Part shown: piece after piece, positions 11,740-23,459 of the stretch
How the letters are laid out: every line of letters starts with the position of its first letter
How positions within the stretch are numbered: position 1 is the stretch's first letter
Assembly (NCBI GenBank): GCA_001643675.2
Contig: LSRY02000009.1
Coordinates: forward strand, 1,625,001 to 1,689,000
Length of the DNA: 64,000 bases
Source of the DNA: Monocercomonoides exilis
Taxonomy: Eukaryota; Preaxostyla; Oxymonadida; Polymastigidae
Direction of reading: 5' to 3'
Notes under the pieces: generated by a model
Databases searched by the model: none
The model's input: the letters and a program-made list of their open reading frames with translations, nothing else
Told to the model about the DNA's origin: nothing
Program-made: the position numbers and the translations under genes

Positions 11740-12900
11740 AGATTCATTCCATTTTCGCTTATTACGTATCCAAAAGAAGGAAGAAGATGAAGCTGAAGAA
11801 GATGGTTAAAAACTGTTATTTGAAACAAAATATGAAGAAGATAATGAAAAGACATCTGGAATGAATCACCTCTCTCTACCGGGGCTTTTCTCTGCTTATT
11901 TTGAGTCAAACGAGAAGAGATCTGTTGCACCTCTGGCTGATAATTCTACAAAGATGAATCACTAATATTTTATTGTGCAATCAGTAAAAACATTTTATGT
12001 GTTGAATGAAACAGTCTTTTTCTATTGAAGCATTTCTGCTGCAACTGGCACACTATCAGATGAAATGATGTCGATGCAGAATAATCTTTGGCTGAAGAAT
12101 TTCCACAACGTTTTCCTGTCGATCCACTGAACATGTAATTTTTATTCGCTTTTTTCATCCCTTTGATTTCTCAGTCGGTTTGATCTGGGTTCACAAACAA
12201 AAAAATGAAAGGCCCTCTCAAAAAAGTTGTCATTCTCCATATAAATTGAAGTTCTTAGAATTTGTGCATCTTTGCTGCTGTAGTGAAATTTTTTTCCTTC
12301 TCTTTGTTCTTCAAAACCGCCTAATTTCGAATTCTTTCAACAGCCTGAACGAAAAAAAAATCATAATCACTTCAAAAAAATAACAACAACAAACCTTCAA
12401 AACGTATTTTTTAGCCAATGTCTATATTTAATCCTATTGGCATCTGTTTTTTCAATTCAATTTCATTATTCCTTCCTTTTTCAAGTGTTTCATCATCTGA
12501 TTCGCAAATCATCCTTTCCATCAGTTGTTTCTCCATCAAATGCAGCGATTTCTTGCTCATCTGAAAAATGTGAAATTTATGCATTCAGCTCAAATTCTTT
12601 CTTTCTCAATTCAAATCCAATCAGATTCAACAAAAATTAGCAGCCAATTTCCTCTCAATCTCTTCACCCTGCAAACTTTTCATATGACTCTGCTCTCCCA
12701 ACTAGATAGTCACCCTGCACAACGAGATATCCCGCTTTCATTCATTTTCAGATATTTCCACCTGCTGACCTGAAAGAAACACAAAAACATTCAACAGATA
12801 AATGTTCATATATAAAAAATAAAATAATACCAAACGGACCTTCAAATATTTTTTTCCAAACACACTCATCTTCACAGCCATCTTCATTCACAAAATCAAT
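11740..12900. other. Transposon interior without a clear gene
   Basis: The stretch is AT- and TC-rich with only short open frames, none recognisable. Confidence 0.4.
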
Positions 12901-13620
12901 CTCTTCATTTCAGCATCAGAATGGTTGAAAACAGCATTGCATCCTTCTCCTCAAAATACATTGTACATCTCACTGGAGGGTCTTCTCAGCCCGTACACAT
13001 TGTTATGGATGCCCAGAGGTGTTTTTTCTGTTTTTGGTATGATCTTCTCCTTTAATAATATTCTCAACCATCCAAAACAGTATTTGATGTTTATCTCATC
13101 AGCACACATTACAGGAGGGATATAGGGCAGAGAAGAGATGGAAGAGGATTATTTGTGGTAGGGGGTGGGAGTTGAGTGTTTATTTGAATGTTATTATTTC
13201 GAGAGGGTTTTTTGAATTCAAGAAACTCTGAAACAAAGGGTTGGGGGAAAAGCATGTGCAAATTTGGAGAAAAATATGTTGCAAATACATAGTGAAGTGG
13301 CTGGAAATTGTTAAGAAGCGTTTATTGTTGATGTGAGAACGGATTTTGATTAAAAGGAAAAGAGGGTAAAATTGGACAAGAAGAAGAATTTTCTGAAGTG
13401 TTCAAATGGAAGGAGGGATATTTTTTCATGAGAAGAAAAGATTTTATGGAAGAGAATGGGAAAGATGAAGAAAAGGAAGGGATTGATATTTAATGAGATA
13501 AAGGATAGAAAACAAAGAAATGGAGAGATAAGAATATATTTTTAGATTGTTGCTGATTGGATATGATGTGACTGGATGTGAAAGAGCTCGACGAAGGGAT
13601 TGAGAGAAGAAGAAGAAGAA
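12900..13620 (-). repeat. Inverted duplication, copy 1 (pairs with 47870-48560)
   Basis: The reverse complement matches 47870-48560 over about 700 bp. It contains a minus-strand coding-like segment (DEINIKYCFGWLRILLKE...KTEKTPL) that TGA interrupts where the other copy has Cys (TGT). A divergent plus-strand segment here matches the minus-strand MEIWRWKCGKYIEKWL of the other copy but is also broken. Confidence 0.65.
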
Positions 13621-14000
13621 GAAAAAGTTATGAATACATTATTTTATTAGGAAATTTATTGATTATTTTTTTCAAACAATAAATTAAGTCAATTTTTTGT
13701 TTTTATCTTATTTGAATCACTTTTTAATTATTATTCAAGTTTGCATATAATAAAAAGAAATTGGTCGTTCTCAATCTTTGTTATTTGATATCAGAAATAA
13801 TTTTCATCTTTTTTTCATAACTTCAAGTTGAATTAATGTTTTTTAACAAAAATTTGGACTGTTATAAACTCAATTTAAAAATATTTTTTGTTTCATTTTG
13901 TATTTTTCATATTAGTTCATAATTTCTTTTCATCCCGCTATTTATATTTTTCACTTCATTTTTTGTATATATCATTTCTCCATATACACAAATAAATGTA

Positions 14001-14117
14001 TTTTGACATGAAACCTGTTTCTTATGGGGGGGAAATGGGGGGGTTTCTCCTCCATTTAACTTTCATAAGAAACTGGTGGGTTACATGGTGAGTAAATCCC
14101 ACAAATTCATGTCAAAA
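14001..14117. repeat. Nested inverted repeat upstream of the transposase
   Basis: TTTTGACATGAA (14001-14012) pairs with TTCATGTCAAAA (14106-14117). Inside, GTTTCTTATG (14017-14026) pairs with CATAAGAAAC (14064-14073) around a G-rich loop. It could be a regulatory hairpin or a small solo palindromic element. Confidence 0.6.
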
Positions 14118-14228
14118 AATTTTCAGTGAAGAATTACAACTACTGAGCAATTTACAGTTTAATATCAATATGGAAAATTAATTACTATATTTGAATTTCT
14201 AAATAATGGGAATGAAGAAAAATTACAT

Positions 14229-15821
14229 ATGAGCCAAATTTACGAAAAGGAAAAGCACACTATTGAAGAGTTGGATCAAAGATTACAGGAATCAGCCTTG
14301 CATTACACAACTGATAAAATCAACTCAAAACTTAAAAGATCTTCGCAAGAATTAGAAGAAGTCATAGAAGAAAAAACCCGTCAAATTCCACCTGCAATTG
14401 AACCTGAACCTATAAACATTCCTGATGATTGCCTCCAATTAGTTGAATGTGAAGTTACAAAAACAAAAAGGAAGCGAGGACTCCCGAAAAAAGCTGTGGT
14501 GCCAAAGATCAATGCAAAAGAGAAAAAAAAGTACAACATGCTTCCGAACAACATGAGGAACTTGCTGAAAGCCGACAAGCAGGAAGGGAAAACTCTAGCA
14601 GAATTATCGGAAAAATACAACGTGAGTATATCAACAGTTTCAAAAATTGTGCACGAAGAAGAGCCTCCGAAACAGCGAGGAGGAAAGGTCTACGAAAAAA
14701 TTACAAAAGAGGCATCTAAAAAAATGGCAGAAATAATATTACGAAAACCAACGGTTACAGCAAAAGAATTGGCAAGTTCAGTTGCAGATGTTTGCACATC
14801 ACAGCCATCAGCTTCAGCGATTGCAAAGCACTTGAAATCAAAAAAAATGGAAGAACATGAATGTCAGGTGTTCTCTGTGAAAAGATTAAGAAAATATGAA
14901 AAAGCGAGAGCAGACGAAAAGACAATGCAACTCAGGAAAGAATACGTGCAAAGATTTCTTCAAAAGCAAGTTGGTGGGAAAATGATAATTTACATCGATG
15001 AGACTGGATTTAAATCGCTTGAACTACAAACAGAAGGACGCTCTCCAGTGGGTCAGAGATGCATTCAGTACAGAGATAAAACAAAAGTGGAAACGGTAAC
15101 TGCAATTACAGCGATTTGTGAATTCTTCGAGATAACACATGTGACATTTGTCGATGGAACTGTTAACGATCAAAGCTTTCGAGTGTTCTTGCTATCACTA
15201 ATGGAAAAGTTACAAATATTCGAAAAAAATTCTTGCGTTTTCGTGATGGATAATGTGGGATTGCACAAAACAAAAGAAGTTACAGATTTAATATCATCAA
15301 AGAATTACGAAGTTCTTTACACTGCCCCTAATAGCTGTGAGTTGAATCCCATTGAATACGTATTTGGTATTTGGAAATCTCGATTATCTATTCCAAAGAC
15401 AGTTCGTACCAGTGAACAACTGATTACTCATTTAAACAAATCACTGGCTAATATCACAAGAACGGAAGTTGCAAGTTGCATAAACATGGTTAAATGCCAC
15501 TATCTTCCTTTGGCACAACAAGGAAAGGATTTGAGTGAAGTGTTTAACTTTCAACGACTGGATGATGGAGAGATACGAATTGAAGATATAACTGACGAAC
15601 TAGAAGATAACCAAATTGTTCCTTGTTCATCGGCATCTGCTTCTGCTTCTTCTGCTGTATCTCCTTGTTACGTTCATCACAGCTTTGAACAAGTTAATGC
15701 ACATTTCTCTTCTCAAAAAGACCCTGAACTTCCTTCGTCTGTGATCGAGGTTCCTGATTCGAATTCGTCGCAGGAAACAATTCATGAAAATGAAAAAAAT
15801 AACGATATGGATGTTGACTAA
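14229..15821 (+). CDS. Tc1/mariner-superfamily DD34E transposase
   Basis: A 530-residue open frame with TAA stop. The first 100 residues are charged and partly coiled. A helix-turn-helix candidate sits near residues 120-140 (LAELSEKYNVSISTVSKI), followed by a second helical DNA-binding region. The catalytic core has IYIDETG (Asp 257), VFVMDNVGLHK (Asp 341) and ELNPIEYVFG (Glu 376). The 34-residue spacing between the last two is the DD34E signature. The C-terminal tail is Ser/Asp/Glu-rich. All catalytic residues are present and no stop or frameshift was seen, so it is plausibly active. It should cut and paste the surrounding element at TA sites in the nucleus. The first ATG of the open frame was taken as the start. 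Confidence 0.9.
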   Translation: MSQIYEKEKHTIEELDQRLQESALHYTTDKINSKLKRSSQELEEVIEEKTRQIPPAIEPEPINIPDDCLQLVECEVTKTKRKRGLPKKAVVPKINAKEKKKYNMLPNNMRNLLKADKQEGKTLAELSEKYNVSISTVSKIVHEEEPPKQRGGKVYEKITKEASKKMAEIILRKPTVTAKELASSVADVCTSQPSASAIAKHLKSKKMEEHECQVFSVKRLRKYEKARADEKTMQLRKEYVQRFLQKQVGGKMIIYIDETGFKSLELQTEGRSPVGQRCIQYRDKTKVETVTAITAICEFFEITHVTFVDGTVNDQSFRVFLLSLMEKLQIFEKNSCVFVMDNVGLHKTKEVTDLISSKNYEVLYTAPNSCELNPIEYVFGIWKSRLSIPKTVRTSEQLITHLNKSLANITRTEVASCINMVKCHYLPLAQQGKDLSEVFNFQRLDDGEIRIEDITDELEDNQIVPCSSASASASSAVSPCYVHHSFEQVNAHFSSQKDPELPSSVIEVPDSNSSQETIHENEKNNDMDVD

Positions 15822-16083
15822 AAATTGCTTTTTTTTAATTTTTATTTTTTGTATTTTTTAATGAATGAGTGAAGTTTTTCTTTTTATTGTTTTCTTTTCT
15901 TCACTTAAATTTTTTTTTGAAAACAATATTAACATTCATTTCAACCAATCTGTCAATGAATAATCAAAAACAAACTTAAAAATAAATTAGTGTTTTTTTT
16001 TGAAAAGAACCTCTAAAAACAACATTATATAACTATTTCAATCGCAATATTATGAACATAGAATTAATTTGAAAAAATTTAGG

Positions 16084-16442
16084 TACCTTCGAAATCGAAT
16101 TAATAATTTTCGAATTTGAAATATTAATTTTCGAATTTGAAATATTCTTTTTCGAAATTGAATTAATAATTTCCGAATTCGAATTATTAATTTTCGATTT
16201 TGAATTATTAATTCCGAAATCGAATTATTTTTTTTCGAAATTGAAATATTAATTCCGATTTTGAATTATTCTTTTTCGATTTTGAATTATTAATTCCGAA
16301 TTTGAATTATTTTTTTTCGAAATTGAAATATTAATTCCGAAATCGAATTATTTTTTTTCGATTTCGAATTATTAATTCCGAAATCGAATTATTTTTTTTC
16401 GAAATTGAATTATTTTTTTTCGAATTAGAATTATTTTTGGTG
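16084..16442 (-). repeat. Right terminal inverted repeat of the Tc1-like element
   Basis: About 360 bp of degenerate tandem units, longer than the left end. Its innermost 100 bp and outermost 15 bp match the left end in inverted orientation. Confidence 0.75.
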
Positions 16443-16444
16443 TA

Positions 16445-17760
16445 ATTGACGAAATAATAATAATTCAGACAATTAGTAAACCAATAACTTTTGTTGTGAT
16501 TATTCTTCACAAATTTTCTTCTTTTTTTCTGAGAACGAAATCTGTTAGTCTCGTCTTTGCTTCGTTATTAATTCCTAAAAAAAATAGTCAAATCCCTACT
16601 TCTTTTTATTCTTTCACTCAAATGACTCCAATTGCTCGCCTCCTAAAAACAAACAAAGAAAGTTAAAAGGCGTTGATGATGCTGATGTAGATGAAGGCAA
16701 AAACGGATAGGAAAATAAGGAAGGTTAAGAAGAATTTAAAAAAAAAGATAACTTGTTGAATGAAACATGGCGAAAATGATAAAAGCGAATAACGTTTATG
16801 AAAAATACATATATTTAACAAAGAAAAGTTGATCGGAAGGAGCGCAACAAAAAAAATAATCTGGATTATTCATTTGAAGGTTGAAAAAATTACAGAAAAC
16901 AGAAATAACATTGAATAAATTCTTGCTTGGTTCTGGAAGATTATGAAGATGCAATTTGATAAATTTCACTTGTCATAATCTTCCAGAAGTTGCGGAAAAT
17001 GAAACAAGGAGAAAAAGAGGTTTTTTGGTAAAGGGTTATTCGAATGTCAGTTCAATGAAGAATAAAAGATGAAGAATTTAATTCAGTTGCAAAATTATTA
17101 AAAACTTAAATTGTCAATTGTGAACAATTTTCCTATCAAACATAACGTTGAAGAATTATTTTGAAAATAATAAATAATTGAAACTGGAAAGTTCACAAAC
17201 TGATATCGCTTCACGTTCCGACACATTGTGAAGAATTACTGTCTTTCAGAGAAGTCTTGTGTTCCTTTTTTTGTCAATAGAATGATAATGAATTTTATTT
17301 TGTTGGATAATCAAAACAATTTCATATAACCTATTATTCATTTCGCTCATCTTTTTCAATTTATTTTGCGGTTAATAATTTTCATTCCTTTGTTCCTTTC
17401 ATTCGTTGCTTTGTTATTTTCAATGCAACATTTTCGATTTAGCTGAACTTCTGTTTTTGAAAAACAATTACATAAAAATAAGCTCTATTTATTGATCAAA
17501 TATTTCCTTCTGCAGTGTTTCATAATTGAAACATCTTCTCTTTTCGAATCAGCTGCAAACAACAAAAAGTTAAAAAAGTTTGATATGAAGAGAGGAACAA
17601 CAGAAAAGATGAAAACAAACAGTTTTCACAAGAAGTTCACTTTAAATTAATGAATTTTCCATTTCCGCATTTACAAAGTTAAAAAATATTCGACAAAGTT
17701 TCGATAATTAAGTTTTTTGTATAAAAGATGGGAAAAACCATTATTACTTCGTCAATTTGT
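16445..17760. other. Right flank of the Tc1-like insertion; no gene seen
   Basis: 16490-16650 aligns with 60525-60695 and continues the segmental duplication. A short palindrome, CTGGAAGATTATGA at 16931-16944 with its complement at 16974-16987, forms a 14-bp hairpin. The rest is AT-rich with no supported gene. Confidence 0.5.
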
Positions 17761-17970
17761 TTGGTTTCGCATCGAATTTCTATTCAGAAATAACTGAATA
17801 AATGCTTTTTTCGGATCTATCTGCATCTCGTAAAAGTGAAAAGTGCGCAGATGTCTGGAATTTTATTGAGGAAAAATCCACTTATCAGGCTGTGAAAATG
17901 TTGAAGTTCATGTTCCTTCACACAAATAAAGGAAAAAAGTTTTTCACAAAGATTCAGAAAATTTTTGATG

Positions 17971-18034
17971 GTTTGTTATTGGTTTTTTCATTTATTGAGG
18001 TTATAACTTCCATTGTTCAAAATGGCAACTTCAG
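17971..18034 (+). other. Intron 1, copy A
   Basis: Starts GTTTGTTATT, ends TTCAG. Removal joins GATG to AAAAATGG in frame and aligns with intron 1 of copy B. Confidence 0.65.
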
Positions 18035-18268
18035 AAAAATGGAAATGTATTTTATTAAGAATAGCAAGTCTATATAATTCGGAGGACAACAAGCATGTAA
18101 AAGTGGCACTGTTGAAAACAGTTTGCCATGAATATAGCTTCGATCAATTGGAGAAGTATGGATTTAATTGCACAATAGGCAATAATAAATATGCAAAACA
18201 GAGCTCCTCGAATTTAAGTTTCGATGTTTCTCAAAGGAAAAGGCAATCTTTTAATAACACAAAATCAA

Positions 18269-18337
18269 GTTTGTTGGTTCAAAATGCAATTTAAAGGATT
18301 ATTTCGATTCATCAACTTATTCTATTGTTTAACTCAG
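18269..18337 (+). other. Intron 2, copy A
   Basis: Starts GTTTGTTGG, ends ACTCAG. Removal keeps the frame open. Confidence 0.5.
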
Positions 18338-18436
18338 AATTAAGTTTTGAAGATGTAATCAAGTTTGAAAAATTCATTATGACCAACTCAACAGAATCTT
18401 CTGAATGTTCAAGATTTGAGAAAAAATACAATAAAA

Positions 18437-18508
18437 GTTTGTAATTTTTGTTAATAAATTAAAAACTTCATATTTTTTTCGATCATAAATCTTTTTTGAA
18501 AAAATCAG
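18437..18508 (+). other. Intron 3, copy A
   Basis: Starts GTTTGTAATT, ends AATCAG. Removal joins to the long exon in frame. Confidence 0.5.
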
Positions 18509-21178
18509 AGAAAAAATCACTCGAAACTTATAACGACGATTTCACAATTTTGAATTGTGAAGATTTGCATGAAAAAGACGTTGATCCACTTCGTAGCTTT
18601 TTCGAATCAAATCGAACTGTTTCGAACAACATTTCGGATTCATTTGTAGATGATAACGTGCAAGGACAAATGGAAGATGATAGTGACAATGATTTATTCT
18701 TGGACGTTGATAAAACAGATGATATCGACTCGATTGATCATTCTTCCATCAGAACGAGCAAACAAATTGAGTGTTCTTGCAATGGAACACAAGAAGCGCA
18801 ATCATTTTCTCAAATATCAGACATAGCAATGGATATTGAATTACCTACAGATGAATCATCCAGAATTATTCATGATGATTCAAATACTTGTGATGTGATT
18901 TCCATCTCTGAAGAAAATGAAATTATTGTTGATATGGTTGATACACAATCATTTATGGATAATTGTCCATTTACACCTTTGCCAAACATTGGAAATACCT
19001 GTTGTGTTGCATCCTTGGTTCAACTGTTTCGATCATTATTTCAACGATGTGGTCAATTGAAAAGGCGAGTGGGGAAGTTCGCTCAAATATCATTGAATCT
19101 TCATTCTCTTTGCGCACCTGAAATAATAATGGACAAAGCTCGAAACTCGAAAGAAGAAGTGAAATGGACGAATGAATTCTTAACTCGTTGGTACAAGAAA
19201 AACAATCTATCAATTGGTTGCCAACAAGAATTGTACTGTGTATTCGCAAAGATGTTTCAAGATTTAACATCTGTGACACCAGAACTGAATAATTTAAGAA
19301 CACAACAATCTGTTATCAAAGAACATGCACGATTTGCAAAGAATCCTTCAATGGAGCATCAGAAACAACTCCAATAATCAGGGTTCAAGGATCCAGCATT
19401 CGTGATGCATTGAATAATTCCTTTGAACTTGATGAAAACAATTCGAATAATCGCAAAGCCTTTTGTTCCAACTGTGATGCTGACACTTATCATTTATCTC
19501 AATTCAAAATTTCTCACTTCCCTCGATTCTTGACTTTTTCACTTGAACAAATAACTAACCAAAATTTAGAAAACTACAAGATTCATTTATCATTGTCATT
19601 CTTCAATGAAAAAGGACATCAGAAGGTGAGTGACATTACAACAAAAGATGGAGACAATTATTCACTTACATCACAACTGTTTTTCACAGGAAATGACAAC
19701 AATGGTCATTTCTTTTGTATTTGCAAAGAAAGAAACAAATGTTCTCAAGATTCCTCAATGATAAATGATTCATGGTTTTTATGCAGCGATGGAACAGTGT
19801 CAAAAATATCCAATGAAATTTCAACAGAATTTACTTATCATTTGGCAAATGGAGCAAAACCATATATATCTGTTTACGAGAAGATAGAAAAAAGTGTGAA
19901 TGATAACATCAGCAATGTGTTATCTCCAAACTTGATGTCAACAGTTGTTCATAACGAATTGAATTCGAGAGATAACAGAAGCATTAATCAATCATTTCTG
20001 AACCTGAACGAGGACGAACAAATAACACCGTTTATTCAATCAAATAGTGATTCCTCTTTTGCCAACGATATCGGAGATTCATTTCAACTTCCACCCAACT
20101 CAACATTTCACTCATCTCAGCAATTAACCTCAACATTTCAACATATAAATTCCACATATTCTGCTTCAACTCAAACATTTCAGTCAGCACCTTTAACTAC
20201 AAACACAAATAATAAACATAAATTATCTTCAACTGTTTTCCATCCTTCAATTTCTGACATTCCAGCTCATTCTTCCAATTATTATAGAAAACCAAAAAAA
20301 TCTGTCAGATTAATCAACACATCAAAAGTCAAGCTGTTCGAAAAGATGAAAGATGAACTTGATATAGAGATGTCGCTAAGCACATTTTATAAGAGGACAA
20401 AGAATCTCAAATAGGCAAAAAAAAGAAGTGATCTTTGCGACTTGTGTGTCACTTTTGAAAGTTTACATAAAAAGAAGAATTTCCTCAAGGCAAAAAACGA
20501 AACTTTATGTGAGAAAGATCAATCAACATTGAAATTAATCGAAAATCATCGTAAACTAGCTAGACATCAACAGCTTTATTTCCGTCAATTGAAGGATAAC
20601 TTAAACTCAGATGAAGCTTTGATTCTATTTGATTTTAAAGAAAATTGGTCCCTGCCAATACGTAAAAATCAAATTTGCAAAGATTTCTATGAAAAAGTTG
20701 AAGTTTCTCAACTGTGTGTTATTGGATTCATCAAAGATGAGAAAGGCAACTTGGTCAAACACATATTCAACTTTTTTTCAAACACTCTATCGCACGATTA
20801 TCGCTTTTCAATTGGTTGCCTTCAAGAAGTGTTAAATCACCAGTTGTTCAGTCAGAAAGATTGTTTTCATTTCATATGCGATACAGGCCCCCACTTCAGA
20901 AATTCCTTCCTTCTTCACTATTTGCTGTCAGACAATTCTTCATTTGCAAAAGGGAAAAAAACTACTCTATCATTTTTCTGCGAACACCACGGAAAATGCG
21001 AATGTGATGGAGAGTTTGGCCATTTATCAAAATGCATTCAAAATGAGCTTGACGATGAAACAGTTATAGAAAATGTTGATGATCTCATTGCGTTCTTTCA
21101 AAAAAATGCATCTCATTGTGCCTCATACAAAAGAAATTCTATTGATGGAAGAGTAAAGCTGCATCGTCATTTTTTAAG

Positions 21179-21265
21179 GTTTGAAATAACTTGTTTCGGT
21201 TTTAATTTCTTTAATATTATTTTCCATTGTTTATTCAATAAATTTTTTGTTTGAATCGACAACAG
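21179..21265 (+). other. Intron 4, copy A
   Basis: Starts GTTTGAAATA, ends CAACAG. Splicing restores HFLRFYPSNKILW, which aligns with HFEEYVPSQQISW in copy B. Confidence 0.65.
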
Positions 21266-21699
21266 GTTTTATCCATCAAACAAAATACTTTGGAAAAAAA
21301 TGGAACTGAAAAATATGAAAACTTATTTATTTTATGAAAAGCGTGGAGGTGAAGTTTTCAGATCAGTCGCATCGCCATCCAACGGCAAAGGAAAATACAA
21401 AGTGCAGTTCGGAGAAAAAAGAGTTAGAGACGAGAGGCCTTTTTAAACATTTAAAACTCGAAACAAAACTTGACAACCACACAGCGTGGGAAACAATACC
21501 TTAAGGTTGTTTGAGAACAGAAAAAAACTGGACAATCAGATTTTTAAATGAATTTTTTTCATAATAATGTTGTTCTTTTTATTGATTCTTTTGAATTTGT
21601 TTTTATTCAAATTTTGTTTCTTGAGTTGTCTGTTGCTCAAGCTTTGAATTATTGTGAAAACAATAATTTCAAAGTGCCCTCTTTTGCGCCTGTGCAAAA

Positions 21700-21800
21700 A
21701 CATGAGAGCTAGGCTGATTCCGTCCTGGGACTGTGCTGTGACCGGTCCAGCACAGTCCCTTGAAGGCTTTGGGTCCAGAATCAGTTTCCCAGGGCAGACG
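21700..21800. ncRNA. Candidate structured RNA downstream of copy A
   Basis: A GC-rich island in AT-rich DNA. A perfect 12-bp hairpin is formed by GGGACTGTGCTG (21727-21738) and CAGCACAGTCCC (21748-21759). CTGATTC (21714-21720) can pair with GAATCAG (21778-21784), and CCTGGGA (21724-21730) with TCCCAGG (21787-21793). The last two pairings cross, giving a pseudoknot topology. The second pairing competes partly with the hairpin. The strand and function are unknown. It could instead be a DNA palindrome used by the element. Confidence 0.35.
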
Positions 21801-21829
21801 CTCTTGAAACAATTTTTGAAATAAAACAA

Positions 21830-22853
21830 ATTTCATTTATTTTATTGAGTTCTTTAACAGTACTGTTAATATTTCTAATTTTTGACTATTTTTTTCAATT
21901 TTTTTGTAGAAATTTATTGTTTGGCTCTTTTGAAAAACAAGTTGTTATTAGATAAAATATTGTTTGAGTACAATTTTTTTGTTTTGAAAAAATTACCAAA
22001 ATACAAATGAATGAAGAAATAGAAAAGTGGATTTTTGAAGTTTTCCATAAGAAAAAATAATCAGAAAAGTCAAACATTTAACAAAGAACAATATTTGAAA
22101 AAAATTATTTAACATTTGTAATTTTTAATGAAGGACCGAAAAAAAGGATGATTTTGATAAAAATGTGCCATATCGAAAAGAAGAAGAAAGAGAAGGAGAA
22201 GTTAAAGATTGCGGAAAATAGCGGACGAACGGAATGATGTGAAAAGGTTGCTTAATCGTTGTGCTGAGAGAACAAGCATATAAGGTGATTGTTTATGAAG
22301 ATGAGAGACGAAGAATAGGAAGGCAAAGAGGAAGAGGAAGACGATGAAACATATTTACAAAATGAACACATTCTGAATTTTGTGGAGAAAAAGAAGACTG
22401 AAAGGAAGAGAAGACGACTACGATAAAGACGAAGGAAACAAATATGAAAGAAGAGGAAGAAGAAGAATTATACGAGCAAAAAATGGATTTGAAGACATTT
22501 TCAGCAGGAGTAGAATGCATTGTTGTGGTGCAATCGGAATAAGTCATATTTGAAAATCTCAGCAAACAGGAAAAAGTGAAATCCTCGTGATGCAAAAGAA
22601 GAATATTATATCGCATCAGCGTTGTGGATGAATGAAATGTTGAAGCTTCAAACTGGTGCTTGATTGAAATAGTTACATTTCAAATGACTTTGAAGAATAA
22701 GAGCATGAAGACTCAAATTCTATTTGATATTTGACGTCTGTTGTAAGAATCAAATGTTCTATATATTGAAATGCGAACAAAATTGTTGTTCTGTCACTGA
22801 ACACAATGAATCTCCATATAAAAATTCGATGAAAAAAATGAAGTTTCAGATGC
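21830..22853. other. Spacer between copies A and B; no gene supported
   Basis: AT-rich, then GA-rich (22180-22460). Open frames are short and compositional. Confidence 0.4.
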
Positions 22854-23459
22854 ATTTCTGAAAGATGAATTATTATTCTTTCATTTTCACTGATATTCCA
22901 TCTCAGGCTGACAAATTATTTATGAAAAAAATCGTATTGGTTGCTATTATTGCAGCTTTTTTAATAGAAATAAAATGAGAATATGGTTCAAATACATTAA
23001 TTGCTTTGCGCTTTGCTCACAAAAATATCCACATGAAAATTAATGCATATTTATTTTTGACACAATAAAATACAAAAAATTATAAATACGTTCCATTTTC
23101 CTGAAAATATGTCAAATTGAAAAGCTCGATCACAAAAGTGGTCACTAATTTTTCATCGGATTTTGCAACAAACAGACATTAAAAGATGTGGGGAAGCTGT
23201 CTGCGTGGAAATCTGAGAAAAAATTAGTGACCACTTTTGTGATCGCCAGTCATTTAGAAAAACACTTTTATTAAGGTTCTCATCAGATTTGATCCGTTGA
23301 ACGATCGGAACTATTATAAAACTGAAAATTGAAATGACTGGCGATCACAAAAGTGGTCACTAATTTTTTCTCAGATTTCCACGCAGACAGCTTCCCCACA
23401 TCTTTTAATGTCTGTTTGTTGCAAAATCCGAAGAAAAATTAGTGACCACTTTTGTGATC
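22854..23459 (+). repeat. Left 606-bp TIR of the DUB-transposase element
   Basis: Contains two inverted 117-bp modules (23128-23244 and 23343-23459), each with 27-bp palindromic ends starting GATCACAAAAGTGGTCACTA. The 98-bp spacer between them itself begins GCCAGTCATTT and ends AAATGACTGGC. Confidence 0.85.

Larger units (their letters stand above)
7945..16442 (+). mobile_element. 8.5-kb Tc1/mariner-like DNA transposon
   Basis: The element starts CACCAAAAATAATTC at 7945 and ends with the exact reverse complement GAATTATTTTTGGTG at 16442. Both ends abut TA (7943-7944 and 16443-16444), the target duplication expected of the Tc1/mariner superfamily. Inverted terminal regions of about 200 bp (left) and 360 bp (right) share an inner block of roughly 100 bp. 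A DD34E transposase lies near the right end. The duplicated locus at 60.4-60.7 kb matches the flanks on both sides of the insertion without the element, which is an empty site. The interior holds a beta-helix pseudogene, other gene fragments, a (GAA)n(GAT)n tract and a host-type inverted duplication. It is far larger than ordinary 1-5 kb Tc1 elements. Confidence 0.75.
17802..21446 (+). pseudogene. USP deubiquitinase-transposase gene, copy A
   Basis: Exon candidates 17802-17970, 18035-18268, 18338-18436, 18509 to about 21178 and 21266-21446 join in frame through GTTTG..AG introns. The N-terminal helical domain includes FDQLEKYGFNCTIGNNKYAK. After an acidic linker a USP-type cysteine protease follows: Cys box LPNIGNTCCVAS (Cys codon 19000-19002), a zinc-type CTICKES, and His box NGHFFCICKE (His codon 19707-19709). 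A segment SLSTFYKRTKN then precedes a TAG (20412-20414). Past it, a CDLC pair and a transposase-like region hold DFKENWSLPIRKNQ, CDTGPHFRN and FFCEHHGKCECDGEFG. A frameshift near 19283-19310 interrupts the USP domain. Copy B (23773-27983) has the same architecture. No terminal inverted repeats were found around copy A. Confidence 0.65.
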
